From contig LGRX02013729.1 in NCBI GenBank assembly GCA_001247695.2, positions 1-64,000 on the forward strand: 64,000 bases of DNA, in the 5' to 3' direction. The notes under the pieces are model-generated. The model saw only the letters and a program-made list of their open reading frames with translations. It ran no database searches and was not told where the DNA came from. Of the stretch, positions 33,037 to 42,035 are shown one piece after another; within the stretch, counting starts at the first letter, position 1, and every line of letters begins with the position of its first letter. Source of the stretch: Cymbomonas tetramitiformis (Eukaryota; Chlorophyta; Pyramimonadophyceae; Pyramimonadales; Pyramimonadaceae). A program made the translations under genes and the position numbers.

Positions 33037-34000
33037 ATGGGGCGAACAAAGAAAAAGCTTCCGACTGCAGCTTCAAAAAGCGGTTCTCGAGGTGAGGGTG
33101 GCAATGCTTCGGTTGTCGTGGACGGTAAGAAGGGGGGAATACGTCGAACTCGGAAGCATTTGGCGGATACCGCAAGCGGATCGGAAGAGTACCTCATTGA
33201 GGACATCCTCGCCATGCGGTGGACAAGAGGCCGACGCGAGTGGCTGGTGAGATGGAAAGGCTATCAAGCCAAGGATGATACGTGGGAGCCGATTGAGCAC
33301 CTTGCAGGTGCGGGAGCCGGTGGAGGGAGCTACCGATGCAGCTGCAACGCGTACTACGCGCAAGATCGAGAGGTTCAGGAAGTTGGCTATCAGTACCGTG
33401 CTAGACCCTCGCTTCAACCGCTTCAAGTTCAAGGGTTCTGAGAACTACGACAAGGCTAAGGTCTTGCAGTCGGTGCGAGAGGAGTACTTGGCACACTACG
33501 CCGTTCCCCTCACCACTCCCAAAGCCCAAGCAGCTCCCTCAGCCGCCGTGGGTAGCAAGCGCAAGCATTCCCTACTGTGCGACAGTGACTCCGAGGGCGA
33601 TGCGAGTGACGACGATGACATGCCGACCCTTTTGGAGGCGGAAGCCGATGATGAGGATGATCCTCACACTGAAAGTGTGAAGCAGCTTGAAAAGTATCTT
33701 GAACTGAAGCAGGCGCCGGTGGACACTGCTATCCTTGAATGGTGGTTCGAGAACGAGAAGAAGTTCCCACGCGTCTGCATGATGTGGCGCCAATTCCACG
33801 GCCGGCCTGCATCATCGGCTGGTGTGGAGCGGCTTTTCTCTGGTGCTGGGAAGATGCATGGCAAGGACGCCCAGACCATGAAGTCCGAGACCATTCAAGA
33901 AACCTTGATGTGCGCGGTCAACTACAATCCTTGGCAGTCATCTGTTCCAGAGGTGGATGCCAAGGGCGCGACCGAGGCGACTGATGTGGCGGAGGCATAA
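33037..34000 (+). pseudogene. Chromodomain-hAT transposase, internal deletion derivative
   Basis: Starts MGRTKKKLPTAASKSGS. A chromodomain follows (EEYLIEDILAMRWTRGRREW, WKGYQAKDDTWEPIEHLAG). The sequence then passes with a frame change near 33310 to the hAT C-terminal region: ISTVLDPRFNRFKF, an acidic linker, EWWFENEKKFP and the dimerisation motif SSAGVERLFSGAGKMHGKD. BED finger and first catalytic residues are missing, so it could not work alone. The chromodomain is better conserved than expected for random decay. Confidence 0.85.
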
Positions 34001-34670
34001 GTAGAATGTGCAAGTGCACTATGGCACTCATAGGGTGTTAGAGTCAGAACATAGAAATCACTGAGCAAGCTAGTATAGGCCTCTCCTCAGCACTTAGAAG
34101 GGTGAAGGCTCCGCTTGACACCATAGCAGCCTGCCCTGGCACATGCTCTGCACTCTCGTTACCAGTCACTACAAGAGACGGAACGACGCAGAGGATCGCC
34201 CAGAAAACCCCGGGTCGTGTGTTAGAAAACATTAGAAAAGTAATAATATGTATGTGCTATTCTCTTCTGAAATACGTTTGTGCATGCCTTTGGTGTCTAC
34301 ACCACATACCGGTTGACCCCTCAGCCCCCCCTCAGCTTGTCCTCTCACTCTCACTTAAAAGCACCTCACAAGTAAGTAAGTATCTCAGGTTGCCAGAGAG
34401 TAATGATGACATCTGACACAAATAATATGTATATCCGAATGGGTCGAGTTTGACCTCGAATGAGCAACATTTAATGCCGCTGTATCCCCATACTCAATAT
34501 TGGTTGTAACCAGTTAAACCACCAATTAACTAGTGCAATAAAAGTAATTAACCAATTGTAGCTAGCTAATCAATTTTTTAGTTATTAACTAACTAACCCC
34601 AACCAGTTAATTAATTTGCACTAATCACTTCAAACCAGTTGGACCTCGGGTCAACCGGTTACGCCCCTTA
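34001..34670. repeat. hAT-2 3' non-coding and subterminal repeats
   Basis: No gene. The distal half holds AACTAACTAACCCCAACCAG and AGTTAATTAATTTGCACTAA-type repeats matching the left end (32570-32680) in inverted sense. Confidence 0.7.
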
Positions 34671-35111
34671 TTCGACGAGAGCGTGGCGAAGCACGTGATC
34701 CGGAAATATTTTCGTGAGAAGCATGACCGATTCACGGGAACGGAGTCCAATGCGCAGGTACTTTTCTCCAAGTTGGTACCTGCTCTCCAGGAGGCATTCG
34801 AGGCGGAGGACGCCTTATTTGCGCCACTTTTCGACTTGGAGGACGCTTCGTTGGCCGTCCGGCCTGAGGCCAACAAACTTTTTTTTCAACGCTCGAGCTC
34901 ATCGTGTGTCCCGCCTCTCCGGCGGGTGACTGGCTCGAGGCTTCTGCGACGTTGCACCCGGTGGACGGCAAGCGAGCCCTTCTGGAGCTCGCGCGGCGGC
35001 TGCTGGACTCCGGTGCACCCTTTCAGGGGACACCGGACCTCCTTGGCGTCCGTTTCAAGGCCTACACCGACCCGTCCGAGTCCATCGCGGATTTCAACGC
35101 GGCCTTGCGGT

Positions 35112-35390
35112 CAGGGAACATATCAACCTCCTATGGCCGGTCTGTGGCCGTACGATGAAGGCTGTGGCCGAGGTTTGGCCGAGGGTGCTTTTGCTTGTTG
35201 GCCGAGACGAATTATGTAAAATTTTGAAAATTTTCCCGAAATTGTGCGATTTTTATGATATTGCCATACTTGAAATTAAAATTTTGCGCCTGCGGCGGGC
35301 AATTTTAGATTTTGGCCGAGATGGCCGAAACTTGGCCGATGGAATTTTTGAGTGTTGGCCGTACGACATAAAAGTTTGATATGTTCCCTG
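35112..35390. mobile_element. 279-bp hAT MITE, same family as 11812-12379
   Basis: Ends CAGGGAACATATCAA/TTGATATGTTCCCTG, with 8-bp duplication CTTGCGGT at 35104-35111 and 35391-35398. Nearly identical in reverse complement to the outer MITE at 11812 (without its nested insert), suggesting recent activity. Confidence 0.93.
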
Positions 35391-35950
35391 CTTGCGGTCC
35401 GCCAGGAGGCGCAACACCCTCGACGATGACGAGGTGAAGGAGCTGTTTCTCGCGGCGCTGGATCCTGGATTCTACGCGCCGGTGGTGTCGAGGCTCTTCA
35501 CGCACCAGCAGCGGGCGGTCGTGGACCTCCTCACCATTCAGCAATCTGATGGGTCCTCGAGTGCTATGCCCGACACGTCGCAGCCGGTACGCACACTGCC
35601 TCGTTCACCCTGTCCGCGGCGGCTGTGGCCACTGACGGTGACACCTCGTAGCTGTCCGACCTCACTCACGGCCATCATCCTCGACGTGAAGCGGCAGCTG
35701 AAGGTCCTCACGGACAAGGTCAACGGGCGGGGATTTACCCCGCGAGCGGACAAGCACAAAATCGGCAACGGGGGAGGCGGCTCCGGTGTTCGTTTTGCGG
35801 CAGGTGACCTCCCGACGGGGGGAAACTGGCCGCAGTCGCAGGTGAGGAAGCGCGTTGCTTTTCACAAGGGCAGCGGTGACTTCATCCCGTTCTGCCAAAA
35901 TTCGACGTGCAAGAAGGACGAGATGCGTCATCACCACTACGAAGAATCGA

Positions 35951-36908
35951 ACCCTTACTTTCGGTTACTGTCGCTTACTTTTGGTTATAGATGGTTATCG
36001 TTTGGTTACTTTTCGCTTATAAATGCCCACAGTGAATATATAAAAGATGGTAGTTGATTATTGGCCCTTAGAGTTATACGCCATATATAAATAAGGAAAA
36101 GTAACCAAACGGAGGTAGGAGGAAGCTTCCTACATGTTACGTGGGTCATATATGCCAGGGATGCGAACCTATAGAAACTAAGTAAAAGTAAGGATTCTAT
36201 ATGAACGGAGGCTTGTGATTGGCTCTAAAAGTAAGGATACGCACACGTGTAAGCAAGGAGCACCAAGGGGCATTTATAATTAATACATGTGCTAGCGCGC
36301 AATTGGCTTGAAATTTGAGCAAATGGGAGGCAAAGGGGAGGGGAAGGAGGGGGTATATACTTCAAGCTGCTTAACCGTTCGGCCATAACGCTCTGCAGCA
36401 CGGAAGGTGTTAGCTTGAGCGCCAATTCAAATCGCGAGGTGAACAAGTTCGCCAACGTCAACCCAGCGCAGGCAACGACTGACATCTACCTCTTGTCCAA
36501 CCTGAGGTTCCCAGGTTGCGAACATACGATTAACGTTTGTATAATTCTATAGGTTCTAATTCATGATTGGACGAGCTGCAAAAGATTCAGTCTCGCGCAT
36601 GTCGGATGTCGCTTGAAGTATATAAAACTGAATGGTGTCTCTCTTCATGGACGACACTCATCGGGTTATAATTATTTCCCTCCCCTCCAGTCCCTCACAA
36701 GCGTCCCGATCGCTGATCCCTGTGACTTGATTGCGGTTTCGGTCTCGTGCGTCGTCCTCGTGACCTCTTGAATGAGCCCCGGGGCATTCTGAAGCCGGCT
36801 CGATGACCCTGCCAGTCATTTTCTGCCAGTCGGATATAAATCAAGCGAAGGTAAGGAAACATAACCAAAAGTACGCATTAATAACCAAAGGTAGCCAGAA
36901 GTAAGGGT
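35951..36908. mobile_element. Inverted-end element with TTACTTTTGGTTA repeats
   Basis: Left end ACCCTTACTTTCGGTTACTG and right end (reverse complement of 36865-36908) ACCCTTACTTCTGGCTACC are alike. Both sides repeat TTACTTTTGGTTA. The right flank is lost in the gap, so the target duplication cannot be read. No transposase frame. It interrupts or abuts TR-GAG-2 gag just after its zinc-knuckle-like segment. About 600 bp of its centre holds nothing recognisable. Confidence 0.65.
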
Positions 36909-37236
36909 NNNNNNNNNNNNNNNNNNNNNNNNNNNNNNNNNNNNNNNNNNNNNNNNNNNNNNNNNNNNNNNNNNNNNNNNNNNNNNNNNNNNNNNNNNNN
37001 NNNNNNNNNNNNNNNNNNNNNNNNNNNNNNNNNNNNNNNNNNNNNNNNNNNNNNNNNNNNNNNNNNNNNNNNNNNNNNNNNNNNNNNNNNNNNNNNNNNN
37101 NNNNNNNNNNNNNNNNNNNNNNNNNNNNNNNNNNNNNNNNNNNNNNNNNNNNNNNNNNNNNNNNNNNNNNNNNNNNNNNNNNNNNNNNNNNNNNNNNNNN
37201 NNNNNNNNNNNNNNNNNNNNNNNNNNNNNNNNNNNN
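36909..37236. other. Assembly gap (328 N)
   Basis: Run of undetermined bases at the right edge of the 35951 element. Confidence 1.
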
Positions 37237-37653
37237 GGGGGGGAATGCCTCGCACGACGATCGAGACTTTTCAGATTTCTTCTGGAGCTCTACGAATGAT
37301 TCAATCACGGCATCGGAAACTTCAATTCACGGCACTATGACTGTGCTGCGGGCTAGCACGGCAGTGCCACCGCCAACTAGTGGCTAGCAAGTTAATCATG
37401 CCGCTCCTGCACGGTGAAATTGACAGTAGCTGTATGTGCAGAGGGGTTCGATCACGGGCCGGATTTCAGATTTGCAACTCTTGACTGGGAACAGCCCTGC
37501 CAGAAAGGACAGGCCTTCCCTTAGAACTCAGTTTCCACCGCTCTAGATGGTGTTTGTTCACGGGTTTCACCTTCGGCTAGCCAGTCACCACACTAGGTGG
37601 TGTGCTGGAATAGTCACACCGCTTACTTTGTGACTCTTCCTATAGTAGTGTGT
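37237..37653 (+). mobile_element. TR-GAG-2 3' end: gag tail, palindrome, LTR start
   Basis: An open frame ending ...STAVPPPTSG at about 37385 is followed by about 200 bp of non-coding sequence. Next comes the palindrome CACCACACTAGGTGGTG (37586-37602), directly abutting the LTR start TGCTGGAATAGTC (37603). LTR identity with 31766 ends at 37653. Confidence 0.7.
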
Positions 37654-37829
37654 CAAGGTAGATATACAACCTTTCAGACTATGCGGCTGCTATTGACCTG
37701 TAGCAACACGCAATGATATTTGGTGGGGTATGAGTGCAGTCTCTGGTGTCCAGAAGTGTCTGCTTGAGCGCAATGCTCCTCATATACCAATGCCCTCACG
37801 CTTCATAAGCGTCACCCCCGATTACACCC

Positions 37830-39669
37830 TTCTAGAACAGCTTAAGGGGGCACGCTGGTTCAGCAGATTCGACTTCAATCAGTTTTCCCATCAGATCCCT
37901 ATTCATCCAGACGACATCCATAAGACAGCTATTCGAACTAGATATGGTTCATACGAGTGGATAGTGATGCCCTTTGGGTTAACTAACGCTCCTGCGACCG
38001 CTCTGCGTGTTGGAAACCGAGCATTCTTCGACTTCATTGATCAGTTCTTAGTCATCTTTATGGACGATACTATTGTGTACAGTCCAGATTTTGACACACA
38101 CGTGAAGCACGTTCGACAGTTCTTACAACGCTGCAGAGAGCATCAGTTCTTCATCAGACCTTCGAAGGTTGAGTTGTTCGTCAGAAGCATTAATTTTATC
38201 GGAGACCACATCTCTGAGGCAGGTCTATCCATCATCGAAGACAGAGTCCGTGCAATCATGGCTATTCAGCCTCCAGTATCATTTGGCCCAGCCGTTGGCA
38301 AACAGCCTCTACGCCACATGGCTAAAGATGGCAAGTATAGCCTTCGGTCATTCGTGGGCATGGTCGGCAAGTTCAGGAGATTTATTCCGAAATTCTCCAA
38401 GATTGCCGAGCCACTCAATCGCCTTCTGAAAGACAATGCAATATTTGTCTGGGAAACTGAGCAGCAGCAGGCATTCGACAACCTCAAAAGTGACATCTGC
38501 AATGCGCCAGTACTACAGCTTCCAGATCAGAAACTGCCGTCCATTATGGAGGTCGATGGATCAGGCACACACGTTGGCCAAGTCATCCTACAGGATCAAG
38601 CAAGGCAAAGGTATGAGGCCATGTGGCTACCACAGCGTAACTCTTTCTGACACACAGCGACCCTGGCATATTCCTGAGATTGAGCTATTTGCCATCGTGG
38701 AGGGCTTCCCCGGGTTCTTTCGCCACATCTTGCTGGGAGCTCCAGAGACTATCGTCCGTTCAGATCATCAACCACTGGTATATTTCCAGTCCAAATCCAC
38801 ACTAAGCCCGAAACAGGCAAGGTGGTTGGATGAGCTCTCCGAGTACGACTTTCGGATTGAGCACATTGCAGGCGAGAAGAATAAGGTTGCAGATGCCCTG
38901 ACACGTATTTCTGCTCTTTTCGAACTCTCCGATAGTCTTCAACATCACATTGCCTCATTGGCAATTTCATCGGCTGGCATAACATCTCCAGGCCCTACAT
39001 TTATTGCTCTTGTCTCTGCATCATCGGGTCATCAGCTGCACGACGTTATCACATCACAGTATGATCGTGATCCTTTTGCACAATTGATACTTTCCAAACT
39101 GGCATCGGCATCATCATCACAGTCTGTCAGTAGCTTCGAGCTCATTCAGGGATTACTACATCGCAAGACCATTTTTGGCAGACAGCTTTACATTCCACCT
39201 ACTGCCAAAGTTCCTACAGATGACGGTGAGATCACACAGCTTCGCCATATTCTTCTGCATGGGTGTCACTCAGCAATTGTTTCTGGTCACGTAGGCAAGA
39301 ATCGCATGCTCCATCTATTGCGTAGCCGATATTACTGGCCAGGAATGACGAAAGCAGCAATCCAGTACATTCGGGAGTGCCCCGTGTGGCAACGCCAGAA
39401 AACGAGGAGACACAAACCTTTATGGGCAGGCACATATTCGCTATTGTGTGCCTAAGACAAAATGGCTTGATGTATCACTTGACTGGATTACTGATCTGCC
39501 CTTGACCACCAATGGGCACGACAGTATATTTGTGGCGATGTGCCAATTCACTCATCACTGCCATCTCATTCCATTTAACATGACCTGGACTGCTCAGCAC
39601 ACTGCTGCCATATATATGCAGCACATCTTTAAGCTCCATGGTCTTCCGAGGATCATATCAGATCGAGAT
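37830..39669 (+). pseudogene. Gypsy-2 pol: RT, RNase H, integrase (truncated both ends)
   Basis: RT starts abruptly at DYTLLEQLKGARWF and has PFGLTNAPAT, FMDD and SLRSFVGMVGKFRRFIPKF. After a frame change near 38600 comes RNase H (EIELFAIVEGF, VRSDHQPLVYF, KNKVADALTRI). Then the integrase zinc domain (HGCHSAIVSGHVGKNRM, ECPVWQ), a short frame break at about 39450, and the integrase core (LDWITDL, HGLPRIISDRD). It is cut at 39669 by hAT-3. The 5' part of pol, gag and LTR are absent on the left. Closely related to Gypsy-1. Confidence 0.88.
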
Positions 39670-39992
39670 TAAGGCTCGGTATCGGTTTCAAAATTCGTAA
39701 TCGGTTATGAAGTAATTGTCGATTTTCTCAACCAAATTCGATTCGTCGCTGCACTTAACTGGCGTAATTCGATTGTTGGTTAAACAATATAAACGTAATT
39801 CGATTACGGGCTGCAAGGATACAAACTGATTCGATTAAGGGCTGCAAGGGTACAAACTGATTCGATTAAGGGCTGCAGGGGTACGAAACCGATTCGATTG
39901 TGGGCTCACTGTTCCTAAACAAATTCGATTCCGATTGCAGTCTAACGAACCCAATTCGATGGTAATAATTAGTACCACTTTACCTAATAATT

Positions 39993-41957
39993 TGTTGGAA
40001 ACAGCACAGCAGCCACGGGGAGAACGCTCCCGGCGAGATAGAACGAACTCAAGAATCGATAACATACGGGAATAAATACTTAGACTGACACAAGCAGAGT
40101 CACCGAAGATGACACACCGAATATGACACGTGACAGTACGAACATGTCACTGTGCCAATTCCAGCACACCACCTCATCTGAGGTGAATCTACAGCTTGTG
40201 AAAGTCACCACCCTAGCTACTAGAGTTCACATCTAATGAGAATGTTAAGTCTTGTAGCTAGAAAGATCACAAGGTTAAAGAATTGAACAGAGGATGCCGA
40301 ATAAAATACTGCTAGGTGCTCATCTCATGTTGGAAAGACCTCTGGGCTAAATCTCTGTCGGCTAGTGGTCAGCAGCAATCCAAGATGCCGCCTGTCTGCT
40401 CACGAAAGTAGATGAATCATGGAAGAAAATTGCCTGTCGGTGTAGCTGTTGAGTGTGCGCGGCCAGTCGGGAGGAATCACACATCTCTAGAAGAGGGCTC
40501 GCGGAAATGAAATAACAGCTGCCCGCTAGTGGTCAATACTCTAAAAAGAAACATCAGATCACAAACGCGTCAGCTAGTGGTCGAAACATCAGAAAAAGAA
40601 TGCTCTGCCTGTCCGTTTAGAAATTAAGAAGACCCAGAAGAATAACCACAGTAAGATTCGCTGCTAGCACCACCAGACCCAGAGTCGTGGTGGTCTCCAG
40701 AATCGTAATCGGAGGGGTCAGCATCGTCCTCGTAAGCACCACCAGAGTCGTGCTCCTCGTGATCGTCGGAAGAGTAGGGGTAGAACTCGTTGTTGTCATC
40801 GTTCACCGGATCAACGTGCTCTGAAGAGAGCGAAGCATTTCCAGTTGAAATAAATGTTGGCGGAAAAACATCGGCTGCTGCAACGTCCAAAACACCGCCA
40901 TGAGACTCCCCTTGGGAACCTGTGCCCAAGGCAGGAGCCTGTGCCAACTGTGAGGGGCAACATTCCGGATAGGCCAAGTGGCTACCAGACTCCCCACAAT
41001 CGTCTTCAGATTCGTCGTAGTACCCAGGAGGGTACTCCGATTCATCTTCACCGTTTCGCCACTCTCATATACCGCTGTAATGTCCTGGCTCCCAGAGGTG
41101 TCGAGAGTACCAGAAACCGAATCCACGGCATGATAAAAATGACGCTCGACACGAACAGGAGGGGCCTGCCGTGTGAGCCTGTGCGTACTGGAGGAGCCAG
41201 TCGCGGGTCTCGTGGTCGTTATCTGTGACGAAACATATCGGGTGTCCAAGATCGCGGACCCATTGCCAACGCCCTTCTCACAGAAAGTTACGGTCGGAAT
41301 CAAAGAAGAATCGGACGCAGCACCACCAACTGCTGCGTCCCCTGAAACAATGAGACTCAAACAAAATAATCGGCTCGAAAGACGCTGGAGGCTGCGGTAA
41401 AATCTGAGAAGCACTTCGAAAATGAGCGAGCGCTCTAGCTTGGGCGTGGCACAAAGAAATGAGCTGAGCACGTTTAAGGAACTCCACTTTGTCCAATCTC
41501 TCATCGCAAGAAAACAAAAGAGCTCGAAGCTCCTCATCGGGCAAAATATCTGCGAGAGCCATCGCGGAAGAAAGGATCCGTAAAAGAAAGCGAACGCGCG
41601 AAATAAATGCCGAAACCACTCTGCCGTAATTACCCGTAACTGCCGGACCGTCCAAGCTAAAGCGAAAATCAGATTCCGTAGGCCGCGACAAAGATGGCTG
41701 AGCTCAAAATAAAGATAGAGCGAATAAGAAATAAAATTTACGCTAAAAATCACAATACGCAAGCGTAAAGTGGGACCAAAATCTGTTGGAAACAGCACAG
41801 CAGCCACGGGGAGAACGCTCCCGGCGAGATAGAACGAACTCAAGAATCGATAACATACGGGAATAAATACTTAGACTGACACAAGCAGAGTCGCCGAAGA
41901 TGACACACCGGATATGACACGTGACAGTACGAACATGTCACTGTGCCAATTCCAGCA
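39993..41957 (-). mobile_element. TR-GAG-3, complete 1,965-bp gag-only LTR element
   Basis: Two 174-bp LTRs (39993-40166 and 41784-41957) differ at only about two positions, indicating recent insertion. A 5-bp duplication TAATT flanks them (39988-39992 and 41958-41962). In minus orientation the LTR is TGCTGGAATTGG...CCAACA. The primer site after the 5' LTR is GATTTTGGTCCCAC. A palindrome (40167-40185) touches the 3' LTR. Several GCTAGTGGTC words occur in the 3' non-coding part. There is no room for pol. Confidence 0.92.
40624..41691 (-). pseudogene. TR-GAG-3 gag-like frame
   Basis: Protein-like sequence passes through three frames: MSRPTESDFRFSLDGPAVTG...AQARALAHFRSASQILP (41691 to about 41380), then TSGSQDITAVYESGETVKMN, then an acidic Ser/Gly/Asp-rich C-terminus (DDHEEHDSGGAYEDDADPSD, ending at 40624). 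At least two frame changes. The acidic tail parallels the other two members. The longer 346-codon frame 40803-41843 runs into the LTR and is only partly real. Confidence 0.5.
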
Positions 41958-42035
41958 TAATTACCAATTTCTGAGATAATCGAAAATCCTAGCAAAATTA
42001 ACAGTACTTCACACCTATAAATTCACAGCTACCTT

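Larger units (their letters stand above)
32532..34670 (+). mobile_element. hAT-2, deleted chromodomain hAT
   Basis: A perfect 8-bp duplication TTCGACGA (32524-32531 and 34671-34678) flanks related inverted ends (TAA..G..GTAACC.GTT). Both subterminal regions (32560-32720 and 34500-34640) carry TAGCTAGTTAATTAATT-type repeats, quite different from those of hAT-1, so this is another hAT family. Length 2,139 bp. The coding region lacks the BED finger and most of the catalytic core. Confidence 0.9.
32339..35950 (+). pseudogene. TR-GAG-2 gag, split by two insertions
   Basis: Pieces: 32339-32531 (MVATRLTSSMASRRRSLLAT, ending at the hAT-2 duplication), 34679-35111 (VAKHVIRKYFREKHDRF, with a frame break near 34910, then LEASATLHPVDGKRALLELA) and 35391-35950 (DDDEVKELFLAALDPGFYAP, ending with a possible zinc knuckle CQNSTCKKDEMRHHHY). 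Frames join exactly across the 279-bp MITE (NAALRS then ARRRN). The middle block has the character of a retrotransposon gag (DPSESIADFNAAL). A small in-frame start at 32062 is also open. Confidence 0.65.
31766..37653 (+). mobile_element. TR-GAG-2, gag-only LTR element with nested insertions
   Basis: 5' LTR at 31766-31949 (TGCTGGAATAG...CCAACA), gag from about 32339, a chromodomain hAT (32532-34670), a hAT MITE (35112-35390), another inverted-end element running into the gap (35951-36908), then the gag C-terminus, palindrome and the first 51 bp of the 3' LTR (37603-37653) before Gypsy-2 sequence. No protease, RT or integrase is seen between the LTRs, although the gap leaves a little room for doubt. 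Without insertions it would be about 2.5 kb, close to TR-GAG-3 (1,965 bp). Confidence 0.7.

Noticed and set aside
40803..41843. 346-codon frame as an intact gene
   Set aside because: It begins inside the LTR of TR-GAG-3, and only its middle part has gag-like character; the flanking parts are in other frames.
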